NCBI RefSeq assembly: GCF_040273735.1
Contig: NZ_JBELZM010000002.1
Span: 124,001-188,000, forward strand
Source of the DNA: Solibacillus sp040273735
GTDB taxonomy: Bacteria > Bacillota > Bacilli > Bacillales_A > Planococcaceae
Direction of reading: 5' to 3'
Length of the DNA stretch: 64,000 nucleotides
Shown piece after piece: positions 17,852 to 26,170 of this stretch; within the stretch, counting starts at the first letter, position 1, and each line of letters starts with the position of its first letter. The translations under genes and the position numbers were made by a program. The notes under the pieces are model-generated. The model was not told the DNA's origin. It ran no database searches and was given only the letters and a program-made list of their open reading frames with translations.

Positions 17852-18745
17852 TTGTTTCAACGCGTCAATCGATTACTTATTGATTTACCACAGGTTGAAT
17901 ATGGAGACGCAAACGCTGCAAGTGCGGTACAGGAATTATTAGGCGGAAAGTTTGGCGAAATGTCGACTTTGAATAACTATATGTATCAGTCATTCAATTT
18001 CCGTGGAAAAAAGAAATTAAAACCTTTTTATGATTTAGTTGCGAGTATTACAGCGGAAGAGTTTGGGCATGTGGAACTTGTAGCGACTACAATCAATCTA
18101 CTGAGTAAAGATACGACGTTTTCCGGTAACCCAAATCTGGCACCGATGATGAACGCCAAAAATATGCGCAATACGCAGAGCTTTATCGCTTCTGCGCAGA
18201 CAGCTTTACCTGTCGATTCGATGGGGAAACCTTGGAATGGGGAGTATGTATTTTCCAGCGGGAATTTAGTGCTCGACTTACTGCATAATTTCTTCTTGGA
18301 ATGCGGCGCGCGGACACATAAAATGCGTGTTTATGAAATGACGGATCATCCGACAGCCCGTGAAATGATTGGCTATTTACTAGTACGAGGCGGAACACAT
18401 GTTATTGCCTATGCAAAAGCACTGGAAATGGCAACTGGTGTAGATGTAACACGGATGCTTCCGATTCCTAGCCTTGATAATCATGTATTTGACCACGCAA
18501 GAAAATATGAAGAGCGTGGCTATGGAAATGTATTATTTACGTGGAATTACGTAGGGGATTATCAGGATATCAATAAAATCTGGAAAGGGCCGCATCCATT
18601 AACGAATGCCCCGCTCATTGTAGAAGAGGGCACACCAAAAGGTGCAAAGATGCCGGATTTAGATGAACTGCCGGAAGAGTTTGCACCGGGAATCGGTCCG
18701 GAAGAGTTCCAGATGATTGCAAAACGTCTAATGTTCAATATGTAA
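17852..18745 (+). CDS. manganese catalase (YdbD/CotJC family)
   Basis: A 297-residue ferritin-like protein that should break down hydrogen peroxide at a dinuclear manganese site. All five expected metal ligands can be placed: Glu36 (in GKFGEMSTL), Glu70 and His73 (in EEFGHVE), Glu150 (in FFLECGAR) and His183 (in GGTHVIAYAKALE). It is longer than the coat protein CotJC (about 190) and fits full-length manganese catalases such as YdbD. TTG 17852 follows agggggtg. It may protect spores or vegetative cells from peroxide. It is convergent with the HisA-like gene across a shared terminator. Confidence 0.9.
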   Translation: MFQRVNRLLIDLPQVEYGDANAASAVQELLGGKFGEMSTLNNYMYQSFNFRGKKKLKPFYDLVASITAEEFGHVELVATTINLLSKDTTFSGNPNLAPMMNAKNMRNTQSFIASAQTALPVDSMGKPWNGEYVFSSGNLVLDLLHNFFLECGARTHKMRVYEMTDHPTAREMIGYLLVRGGTHVIAYAKALEMATGVDVTRMLPIPSLDNHVFDHARKYEERGYGNVLFTWNYVGDYQDINKIWKGPHPLTNAPLIVEEGTPKGAKMPDLDELPEEFAPGIGPEEFQMIAKRLMFNM

Positions 18746-18763
18746 AATGAAGTGTATAAAAAT

Positions 18764-18799
18764 AAACCCATTTTTCTTTGATAGAAAAATGGGTTTTTG
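18764..18799 (+). terminator. bidirectional terminator between Mn catalase and HisA-like genes
   Basis: A perfect 14-bp stem (18764-18777 with 18783-18796) has A/T-rich flanks on both sides and can end transcripts from either direction. Confidence 0.85.
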
Positions 18800-18835
18800 T
18801 TGTGTCCGTCTCTTACGGCATTCATTGAACTCTGG

Positions 18836-19597
18836 TTATTCAATACCTTCGCAATAATTCACTACTGTTTGGAAGTCCAGGTCACCGCCGAAAATGGAAA
18901 GGGCACTGCCGATTGTTACGTGTAATTTACCATTTGAAATTGATTCGAACTTTTTCAAATCATCAATTGAACGTACGCCTCCAGCATACGTTGTCGGAAT
19001 CGATGTCCATTCCGCCAGATCACGTACTAAATCTTCCTGCATCCCACTGCGTTTTCCTTCCACATCAACCGCATGAATGAGCAGTTCATCACAATATTCT
19101 TCAATTTCCTTAATCGACTGTGCATTTACTTCGAAGTCGCTGAATTTTGTCCATTTATCTGTTACAACATACCATTTACCATCACGTTTTCGACAGCTCA
19201 GATCAAGGACAAGTTTTTCTTTACCGATTTTTTTAACTAACTGCTGCAGACGATCCATATCAAGCTGCCCGTCATGAAAAATATATGATGTAACAATGAC
19301 ATGCGAAGCACCAGCAGCGATATATTTTTGTGCATTGTCGGCAGTAATTCCGCCGCCTATTTGAAGACCGTTCGGATAAGCTTGCAATGCAGATATCGCT
19401 GCTTCTTCATTGCCGGGACCTAGCATAATAACATGTCCGCCCGTCAGTTTGTTCTGCAGAAACAGTGAAGCGTAATATGAGGCATCCTGGTCGGAAGTGA
19501 AATTTTCAACCACTTCTTTATTTTCATAGCCAAGAGTGCTCCCGACAATTTGCTTCACTTTTCCGTCGTGTAAATCAATACAAGGTCTAAAGTTCAT
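18836..19597 (-). CDS. HisA isomerase of the eukaryotic (HIS6) type
   Basis: This 253-residue TIM-barrel protein resembles fungal and plant ProFAR isomerase (HIS6) more than the usual bacterial HisA. It starts RPCIDLHDGKVKQIVG, then has MLGPGNEEAA, LQIGGGIT, VIVTSYIF, LVLDLSCRKRDGKWYV, HAVDVEGKRSG, TYAGGVRSIDDL and a closing GSALSIFGGDL. These match yeast HIS6 blocks that I recall. The aspartates of the two half-barrels (in CIDLH and in HAVDVEG) are present, so it should be active in histidine synthesis. It stands alone, with no other his genes nearby. ATG 19597 is used; GTG 19606 adds three residues. No strong ribosome site is seen. Confidence 0.85.
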   Translation of the reverse strand: MNFRPCIDLHDGKVKQIVGSTLGYENKEVVENFTSDQDASYYASLFLQNKLTGGHVIMLGPGNEEAAISALQAYPNGLQIGGGITADNAQKYIAAGASHVIVTSYIFHDGQLDMDRLQQLVKKIGKEKLVLDLSCRKRDGKWYVVTDKWTKFSDFEVNAQSIKEIEEYCDELLIHAVDVEGKRSGMQEDLVRDLAEWTSIPTTYAGGVRSIDDLKKFESISNGKLHVTIGSALSIFGGDLDFQTVVNYCEGIE

Positions 19598-19692
19598 GTT
19601 CTTCACTACTTTCTCTTACATTCTATATGTATCATAACATTTCAACGTGCTGAATTAATAGAAAAATCAGACGTAATAGCTTGTTGGCATTA

Positions 19693-19720
19693 TTGTAGGA
19701 CAGGCTTTAATCGGTATGAT
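19693..19720 (+). promoter_or_regulatory. possible sigma-A promoter for recD2
   Basis: TTGTAG (19693-19698) and TATGAT (19715-19720) are 16 bases apart. If used, transcription would begin after the ATG at 19724, which supports a downstream start for recD2. Confidence 0.4.
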
Positions 19721-19753
19721 AAAATGGGCTTACAATTTATAAGAAAGCGTGGC

Positions 19754-22255
19754 ATGAAAATGGCGGAAAATCTAAATTTGTTTGACGTAAATAAGCTTTT
19801 TATTTTAGGTCGACCAATTGTAACAATTTTTCATAATTCAACGAATATGTACTCCATTGTTCGTGTCAAAATTCAAGAAACAAATATTCAGCATGACGAG
19901 AAAGAAATCATCGTAGTTGGTTATTTTCCCCAATTGGTTAATGATGAACTATACCGCTTTACTGGACAGTTAAAAAGTCATCCGAAATACGGGAGGCAGT
20001 TTCAAATTGAGACATTTGAAAAAGAGGTGCCGACAACAGAGCAGGGGATCGTCCATTATTTATCAAGTGACCTATTTACAGGGGTCGGCAGAAAAACGGC
20101 AGAGACTATCGTAGAAAAGCTCGGAATGGATGCCCTCACGAAAATACTGGAGGATCCGGCAGCACTTGATGCTGTTCCTCGTTTATCTGCTGAAAAGAAA
20201 TTACATATTCGCCAAACGATCGAGGAAAATCTTGGATTGGAACGGGTGATGGTAAGGCTGAACGATTGGGGCTTCGGACCACAGCTCGGGATGAAAATTT
20301 ATCAGGCGTATCGTGAAGAAACAATTCAGCTGCTGACAGAAAACCCTTACCGTTTGATTGAAGAAGTAGAAGGGGTCGGATTTATACGTGCAGATGAACT
20401 TGGTGCGAAGCTGGGGATAACAGGGAATCATCCGGATCGAATTAAAGCAGCCATTTTTCATGTACTGACAAATGCATCATTATCTGAAGGTCATGTTTAT
20501 TTGGATGCGGAAATGGTGCTTCCGATGGTGAAAGATATACTTGAACAAAGTCAGCGCATTGAAATTCCATATGAAGCGATTTCGAAAGCGGCAATTGAAA
20601 TGCGAGAGGATTCGAAAATATGCGGTGAAGAAACACGCATGTACTTGCCGTCACTTTATTTTAGTGAGGTGGGCATTGCAAGTAAGATTAATGAACTGAA
20701 AGAAAAAAATAAAATGGCCGAAAGTTTTTCGAAAGATGAAATCCGAAAAGCGATTGGTGACATTGAAGAACAGTATGATGTGACATATGCGCCAACACAG
20801 GCACAGGCTATTGAAACGGCGATTAATTCCGCGGTGATGATTTTAACAGGTGGACCGGGGACAGGAAAAACGACCGTTGTCCGAGGTTTGGTCGAAGTAT
20901 ATGCTGAGCTTCACGGGTTATCATTAAACCCAAAAACGTATGCGGAAAAAGAGGAACCGTTTCCGATTGTCCTTGCAGCACCTACAGGACGTGCAGCAAA
21001 AAGACTCGCGGAATCGACTGGCTTGCCTGCAATGACAATACACCGTTTACTAGGATTTAATGGGCAGGAAAAGGATGAAGAAACAGAGCGTGAAGTTGTA
21101 GGGCGACTCATTATAATCGATGAGATGTCAATGGTGGATACATGGCTGGCACATCAGCTTTTAAAAGCACTGCATGAAGATGTACAGGTCGTTTTTGTAG
21201 GAGACCAGGATCAGTTACCGCCTGTTGGACCAGGGCAAGTATTAAAGGATCTGCTTGCATCCAAGCAAATTCCTACCGTTGAATTAACGGATATTTACCG
21301 TCAGGCTGAAGGATCTACAATTATCGAAATGGCCCATCAAATCAAAAAAGGCAGAGTGCCGGATACGTTGACTGCAAAAACAACGGACCGTTCGTTTATT
21401 CAGGCAGGAGCCGGACAAGTAACGAGCGTTGTCACTCAAGTTGTAAAAGGTGCGCTTGCAAAAGGTCAGGCAATTCGAGATATTCAAGTATTGGCGCCGA
21501 TGTACAAAGGTCCTGCAGGCATCGATAATTTAAATAAAGAAATTCAGCAGCTTGTCAATCCAAATGATGGGACAAGAAAAGAACTTGTTTTCGGTGATAC
21601 GATTTACCGTATCGGGGACAAAGTGCTGCAGCTAGTGAATCAACCGGATAATAATGTTTTCAACGGGGATATGGGTGAAGTGATTTCCATAATCCGTGCA
21701 AAGGAAACAGTGGAAAAGCAGGATTTGCTTATCGTCAGCTATGATGGGATTGAAGTAACATACCAGCGTGCAGATTTAAACCAGATAACATTGGCCTATT
21801 GCTGTTCAATTCATAAATCACAAGGCTCGGAATTTCAAACGGTTATTATGCCGATTGTCCGCGGCTACTCGAAAATGCTTCGCAGAAATTTGCTGTATAC
21901 GGGAATTACACGTGCCAAAAACTTTTTAATTTTATGTGGTGAGCCGGATGTATTAGCGAATGGTTTAGCGAAAACAGATGATTTAACTCGATTAACAACA
22001 TTAAAGGCACGATTGAATCCGGAATTTATAGCTGCAGAAAAGACAGAAGAGTTACCGGAAAAAGAAGAGGAAAAAGCGTCCGTTAAGGAAGTAAAAAAAA
22101 ATCCTTCAACAGAGCAGCTTGGTCTTTTGAATTTTTCAGCTTCACATAAAATTGGTGAAGCGTTGCCAAATCACTTGACGGCAGAAACAGCGCCATATAT
22201 TCATCCATTAATTGGTATGGCGAATATTTCGCCGTACGACTTCAATGAAGAATAG
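19754..22255 (+). CDS. recD2: ATP-dependent RecD2-like 5'-3' DNA helicase (YrrC)
   Basis: RecD2 is a superfamily 1B helicase that works without RecBC in replication-fork maintenance and repair. The 833-residue protein has an N-terminal OB/HhH region (YLSSDLFTGVGRKTAETIVEKLG), Walker A GGPGTGKTT at about 366-374, IIDEMSMVD (motif II), GDQDQLPPVGPGQVLKDL (motif III) and the C-terminal SIHKSQGSEF and YTGITRAK motifs. ATG 19754 agrees with the promoter position; ATG 19724 would add ten residues. It corresponds to yrrC, which lies upstream of alaS in B. subtilis. A terminator follows. Confidence 0.94.
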   Translation: MKMAENLNLFDVNKLFILGRPIVTIFHNSTNMYSIVRVKIQETNIQHDEKEIIVVGYFPQLVNDELYRFTGQLKSHPKYGRQFQIETFEKEVPTTEQGIVHYLSSDLFTGVGRKTAETIVEKLGMDALTKILEDPAALDAVPRLSAEKKLHIRQTIEENLGLERVMVRLNDWGFGPQLGMKIYQAYREETIQLLTENPYRLIEEVEGVGFIRADELGAKLGITGNHPDRIKAAIFHVLTNASLSEGHVYLDAEMVLPMVKDILEQSQRIEIPYEAISKAAIEMREDSKICGEETRMYLPSLYFSEVGIASKINELKEKNKMAESFSKDEIRKAIGDIEEQYDVTYAPTQAQAIETAINSAVMILTGGPGTGKTTVVRGLVEVYAELHGLSLNPKTYAEKEEPFPIVLAAPTGRAAKRLAESTGLPAMTIHRLLGFNGQEKDEETEREVVGRLIIIDEMSMVDTWLAHQLLKALHEDVQVVFVGDQDQLPPVGPGQVLKDLLASKQIPTVELTDIYRQAEGSTIIEMAHQIKKGRVPDTLTAKTTDRSFIQAGAGQVTSVVTQVVKGALAKGQAIRDIQVLAPMYKGPAGIDNLNKEIQQLVNPNDGTRKELVFGDTIYRIGDKVLQLVNQPDNNVFNGDMGEVISIIRAKETVEKQDLLIVSYDGIEVTYQRADLNQITLAYCCSIHKSQGSEFQTVIMPIVRGYSKMLRRNLLYTGITRAKNFLILCGEPDVLANGLAKTDDLTRLTTLKARLNPEFIAAEKTEELPEKEEEKASVKEVKKNPSTEQLGLLNFSASHKIGEALPNHLTAETAPYIHPLIGMANISPYDFNEE

Positions 22256-22302
22256 AACTAGCCATTTTCGTTCATGTTTGAATGGGAATGGCTAGTTTTT
22301 TT
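22256..22302 (+). terminator. terminator after recD2
   Basis: An 11-bp stem (22256-22266 with 22287-22297) directly follows the stop codon and runs into a T tract. Confidence 0.85.
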
Positions 22303-22589
22303 ATTGCTCATGGAAATTTACTGTTTTGGACAAATTTATTAAATGATGTGTTTATGATCAAGTGTTGAGGGAAAATGTTTGAAATATAATAAAAGTTTGA
22401 AACAAATCGGGGCATAATAAAAAAATGATAACTTTTTGCGGAAAAAATCAGAAATTTTAAAAGAAACTATTAATTAATATTATTTGTGTGGATATGTTAG
22501 TATGAAAAAAACTTATATGACGTCTGAAATTCGATGTCAATATTTACAAATGAAAAGGTTTTCAAAACTAAAAAAGAAGGTGCACATAC
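22303..22589 (+). other. AT-rich non-coding region upstream of nupC
   Basis: No gene and no RNA element was recognised in these 287 bases. A TATAAT occurs at 22385-22390 without a well-placed -35 box. The nupC ribosome site aagaaggtg lies just before the end. Regulation by nucleosides is possible, but I could not identify an operator. Confidence 0.5.
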
Positions 22590-23801
22590 ATGGATTACGT
22601 ATGGGGAATCATAGGTATTCTGGGAATCGTAGCGATTGCCATCGGGTTATCGAATAACCGTAAAGCAATTCAGTGGAGAATTATAATTGCAGGATTGATT
22701 GTACAGTTAATCTTTGCTTTTATCGTACTAAAGTGGTCGTATGGTCGAGAAAAACTAATGGATCTTTCTGCAGGCGTGCAAAAGTTAATTAGCTATGCGA
22801 ATGAAGGAGTTAATTTTGTATTCGGCGGGTTAGCGAATCCGGATAATGTCGGGTTTGTATTCGCGATGAGCGTATTAACAATTATTATTTTCTTCTCATC
22901 TTTAATCTCTGTCCTTTATTACTTAGGGATTATGCAATTTGTCATTAAGATTATTGGTGGTTTCTTGTCGAAAGTATTAGGTACGACAAAAGCAGAATCT
23001 GTAAATGCCGCAGCCAATATTTTCGTTGGACAAACAGAAGCACCGCTTGTAATTCGTCCATTTTTAAATAAAATGACAAGATCGCAAATGTTCGCGGTTA
23101 TGACAGGTGGACTTGCATCAGTTTCAGGTTCTGTATTAATCGGTTATTCATTGTTAGGTGTTCCGCTAGAATACTTATTGGCGGCAAGTTTCATGGCTGC
23201 TCCTGCAGGATTGGTAATGGCAAAATTAATGATTCCTGAAACAGAAGAAGTGAATGAAGATGACTTTAAATTAGAGCGTAATTCTGAAGCGACAAATGTT
23301 ATTGATGCGGCTGCAGCAGGTGCATCTGACGGATTGAAATTAGCTGTAAACGTTGGTGCAATGCTATTAAGTTTCATCGCGTTAATTGCTTTATTAAACG
23401 GTATTTTAGGCGGCATCACAGGATTGTTTGGTTTTGATAATGTTACGCTTGAAGGTTTATTAGGCTATGTCTTTGCGCCATTGGCATTTTTAATCGGTGT
23501 TCCTTGGGATGAAGCAGTGCGTGCGGGTTCATTTATCGGTCAAAAATTAATATTAAATGAATTTGTTGCCTACTCTAACTTTGGTCCGATTATCGGCGAG
23601 TTTTCTGATAAAACAGCCATCATCATTTCGTTTGCACTTTGTGGTTTTGCAAACTTAAGCTCAATGGGTATTTTAATCGGCGGTTTAGGTGGTATGGCAC
23701 CACAAAAACGTACGATGATTGCACAACTTGCAATTAAAGCAGTTGCTGCAGGTACATTAGCTTCATTATTATCAGCTGCAATTGCTGGTATGTTTATTTA
23801 A
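22590..23801 (+). CDS. nupC: concentrative nucleoside transporter NupC (CNT family)
   Basis: A 403-residue polytopic membrane protein of the CNT family, importing nucleosides with protons or sodium. It has the N-terminal spans, the gate region VLTIIIFFSSLISVLYYLGIM, the conserved NIFVGQTEAPLVIRPF (first nucleoside-binding hairpin) and the late segment NEFVAYSNF plus CGFANLSSMGILIGGLGGMAPQ. Length matches B. subtilis NupC and its paralogues (about 393-405). ATG 22590 follows aagaaggtg. The neighbouring Crp-like gene is convergent and may be unrelated to it. Substrate range cannot be told from sequence. Confidence 0.92.
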   Translation: MDYVWGIIGILGIVAIAIGLSNNRKAIQWRIIIAGLIVQLIFAFIVLKWSYGREKLMDLSAGVQKLISYANEGVNFVFGGLANPDNVGFVFAMSVLTIIIFFSSLISVLYYLGIMQFVIKIIGGFLSKVLGTTKAESVNAAANIFVGQTEAPLVIRPFLNKMTRSQMFAVMTGGLASVSGSVLIGYSLLGVPLEYLLAASFMAAPAGLVMAKLMIPETEEVNEDDFKLERNSEATNVIDAAAAGASDGLKLAVNVGAMLLSFIALIALLNGILGGITGLFGFDNVTLEGLLGYVFAPLAFLIGVPWDEAVRAGSFIGQKLILNEFVAYSNFGPIIGEFSDKTAIIISFALCGFANLSSMGILIGGLGGMAPQKRTMIAQLAIKAVAAGTLASLLSAAIAGMFI

Positions 23802-23819
23802 TATCTTTCAGTGTTCAAG

Positions 23820-23856
23820 AGACTGTGCTAAAAATATTTTAGCGCAGTCTTTTTTT
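23820..23856 (+). terminator. terminator between nupC and the Crp-like gene
   Basis: A 14-bp stem (23820-23833 with 23837-23850, one G-U pair) with a 3-base loop and seven T residues. It serves nupC and touches the stop codon of the minus-strand gene. Confidence 0.85.
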
Positions 23857-24523
23857 AATACGTAATTTCTGCTGCGAGTTTTTCCAGTTCAGGCCGATTA
23901 GTCAGAACATACCCGCGATTTTGCTTCGTGATATAGCCGGCTTCGCTGAATTGTGCAAGGACAAATAGCAGGTGGCGATAGGATACACCTAAGTAATCAC
24001 AGACTTCTGTATGTTTTTCTTTATAGAATTGTTGATCTGAGGATAGTAGAATAAATGAGGCTAATCGGTTTTCCAACGAATAGGCCTGGTTTTGTGTATA
24101 TTTTGCTGTTGCTGTAGTTGCTTTGTGACTTAAAAAAAGACAGAGCATTTTCAGAAAAACAGGATCTGCTAATAATTTTTCCTTCACTTCCTGAATCGAA
24201 ATCGCAAAACATACTGACTTTGATAAAGTTTGAATGCCTTTTGAATAGCGTTCAGCATTTAACAATTCCATTTCGCCCATGAATGTTGGCGCGGTAATAA
24301 AATCGATGAGCGAGATTTTCCCATTTTTATGGGTAATATATAATTTAGCTTTCCCTTCAACCATGTAATACAAATAGTCAGGGATGGAATGCTCGTGGAA
24401 AATAAATTCGCCTTTATCGAATTCATACACATGGATAAATGGTACAATATCAAACGAAAAATATTGGGAAATCGGGTATTGTTCGATATATGAGAGACTT
24501 TCATCTATTGGTAACTTTCTCAA
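23855..24523 (-). CDS. Crp/Fnr-family transcriptional regulator (YeiL-like)
   Basis: The 222-residue product has an N-terminal cyclic-nucleotide-binding-like beta barrel (about residues 25-120, with YYMVEGKAKLYITHKNGK) and a C-terminal winged helix (about 150-215, with VCDYLGVSYRHLLFVLAQFSEAGYI). The Fnr iron-sulfur cysteines are absent, so it is not an oxygen-sensing Fnr. It resembles YeiL-type regulators. Start TTG 24523 lies 11 bases from aaggag. It is divergent from an MFS transporter; the shared 100-base gap holds inverted repeats that are likely its operator. The ligand is unknown. Confidence 0.82.
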   Translation of the reverse strand: MRKLPIDESLSYIEQYPISQYFSFDIVPFIHVYEFDKGEFIFHEHSIPDYLYYMVEGKAKLYITHKNGKISLIDFITAPTFMGEMELLNAERYSKGIQTLSKSVCFAISIQEVKEKLLADPVFLKMLCLFLSHKATTATAKYTQNQAYSLENRLASFILLSSDQQFYKEKHTEVCDYLGVSYRHLLFVLAQFSEAGYITKQNRGYVLTNRPELEKLAAEITY

Positions 24524-24551
24524 TTATAGAGCAACTCCTTCCAGTAAAATA

Positions 24552-24584
24552 TGAGATTTCTCACATTATTGTAGTATTTCTCAT
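24552..24584. promoter_or_regulatory. candidate operator between the Crp-like regulator and MFS genes
   Basis: A near-palindrome TGAGATTTCTCA (24552-24563) and a second TTTCTCAT half (24577-24584) give an outer pairing ATGAGA...TCTCAT across about 34 bases. The spacing and location between divergent genes fit a Crp/Fnr-type dimer site. Confidence 0.45.
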
Positions 24585-24625
24585 GTTAATATTCAACTTA
24601 ATAAAAACGAAAAAGGATGAAGACT

Positions 24626-25774
24626 ATGAATAATCAGCGTTGGCTCGCAAAAAACTTCTTTATGTTCTTTATTACATGGGGGATTTTCCTGCCATATTGG
24701 ACAGGTTGGCTTATTAATGATAAAGGGCTTACGGTTTCGGAAGCGAGCATTATAATGGGCTTTGGACTGGTTGCACGGGCCATCTCAACGATGTTTATTT
24801 TCCCGTTTGTTTCTAAAGTGATGAGCAACAAAAATGTGCTGATCTTTTTTACTGCAAGTTCACTAATTGTGACGCTGCTATACATACCGATTAATTCATT
24901 CAGCGGCTTATTTTTAATGACATTGCTGTTCAGTGCTTTTTACCCGGCATTATTACCGGCTGTTGAGAGCAGTGCTTCCACGTTAATGCAACATGGATCC
25001 ATACATTATGGGAAAGCGCGTTCGTTGGGATCTTTTGGGTTTGTCGTCGCTGTATTAATCATCAGTATGATCAGCGGGATGTACGGGGAGCAAATGATTT
25101 TGTGGATGATGATTTTAGGTTTAGCGGCATTGCTCATCATTCAATTCATGCCTGCACCTCAAGTTTTAAGCTTAGTGCCTGTAAGAGAGAACGGAAAAAC
25201 GCTCTCAATGAAAGGACTATTTGAAGTAAAAAGCTTTATCATCGTATTGTTTGTCGTCATTTTACTTCAGGGGGCACACGCATCGTACTATAACTATGGA
25301 TATATTTATTTGCAGGATCTGAATGTAAATCCGTTTTATATCGGCATGATTTTAAATGTTGCAGTAATATTTGAAGTTCTTTATTTTTATAAGGCCGATA
25401 CAATTCTAACAAAATGGAAGCCTTCTTCATTATTGCTTATAGCGGCAATTGGCTCGAGTATTCGCTGGATACTAGTTTACGCATTTCCGAATATGCCGAT
25501 GTTTATCATATCTCAGGCACTTCACGCCCTGTCGTTTGCGATGGCTCATTATGCCTTTATCCGCTATCTTTCAAAAGCTTTACCACAGGAACAGATTCCA
25601 AATGCACAGGGGATTTATTCTGCACTTGCAATGAGTTTAAGTGCAGCGATTCTGACATTATTAGGTGGCGCACTTTATGAAATCGAGCCAGGTTTGGCGT
25701 TCTTAGGAATGACTATATGTACAGTGCCTGCAATCCTTTTAATTTTACTGACGAAAAAACGCTTTAATTATTAA
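24626..25774 (+). CDS. MFS transporter, HcaT/YwbF-like
   Basis: A 382-residue, 12-span major facilitator protein. The opening (FMFFITWGIFLPYWTGWL) and the DKGLTVSEASIIMGFGLVARAIS loop resemble the 3-phenylpropionate/LacY-like MFS group (HcaT, B. subtilis YwbF). In the middle, GKARSLGSFGFVV is a typical family motif. ATG 24626 is 8 bases after aaaagga; ATG 24617 overlaps that site. It is divergent from the Crp-like regulator, which probably controls it. The substrate is unknown; the family name should not be taken as proof of an aromatic acid substrate. Confidence 0.8.
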   Translation: MNNQRWLAKNFFMFFITWGIFLPYWTGWLINDKGLTVSEASIIMGFGLVARAISTMFIFPFVSKVMSNKNVLIFFTASSLIVTLLYIPINSFSGLFLMTLLFSAFYPALLPAVESSASTLMQHGSIHYGKARSLGSFGFVVAVLIISMISGMYGEQMILWMMILGLAALLIIQFMPAPQVLSLVPVRENGKTLSMKGLFEVKSFIIVLFVVILLQGAHASYYNYGYIYLQDLNVNPFYIGMILNVAVIFEVLYFYKADTILTKWKPSSLLLIAAIGSSIRWILVYAFPNMPMFIISQALHALSFAMAHYAFIRYLSKALPQEQIPNAQGIYSALAMSLSAAILTLLGGALYEIEPGLAFLGMTICTVPAILLILLTKKRFNY

Positions 25775-25784
25775 GGAATGCCGA

Positions 25785-25813
25785 TTGACAGCACGATGTC
25801 TATTTTTTATAAT
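25785..25813 (+). promoter_or_regulatory. consensus sigma-A promoter of the alaS T-box transcript
   Basis: Perfect TTGACA (25785-25790) and TATAAT (25808-25813) with a 17-base spacer, just before the T-box leader. Confidence 0.85.
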
Positions 25814-25819
25814 GAAGAG

Positions 25820-26055
25820 CATAATAAAATGAAAACGATGATGGAAAAAGTACGTATGGACTTCGTGAGCAGAAAGAGATTTCCCGGCTGAAAAAATCTC
25901 CCCGAATAAATACTGAAAGCTACTCCAGAGTGCAGCTAACCACTGCCGTTTGCTTACGTTACAAGCACTTGAGATATAATGCATGCGCGTTATAAATTAG
26001 GGTGGTACCACGAGATAATAGTCTTCGTCCCTTTACCGGGATGAAGGCTTTTTTT
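25820..26055 (+). ncRNA. T-box riboswitch leader of alaS
   Basis: The leader carries the T-box sequence AGGGTGGTACCACG at 25999-26012, followed by a terminator. Upstream, a stem-I-like region has a GAGATTT/AAATCTC-type helix and a candidate specifier GCT (alanine) at 25919-25921 in GAAAGCTA, consistent with the alaS gene downstream. T-box RNAs sense uncharged tRNA: when tRNA-Ala is uncharged an antiterminator forms and alaS is transcribed. The specifier assignment is inferred by pattern; the T-box itself is clear. Confidence 0.93.
26020..26055 (+). terminator. T-box attenuator terminator
   Basis: A 12-bp stem (26020-26031 with 26038-26049, two G-U pairs) and loop TTTACC is followed by a T run. 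It competes with the T-box antiterminator. Confidence 0.9.
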
Positions 26056-26170
26056 GTTTTCTTCAGCGGATTATTGAGATTTCCGGTGAACGAAGCACTT
26101 ATCTAGGTGAAGGTGTAATTAATCCGTACCAAAATTCATCGACTTCAATAAAAATTAGGAGGAAAAAATC

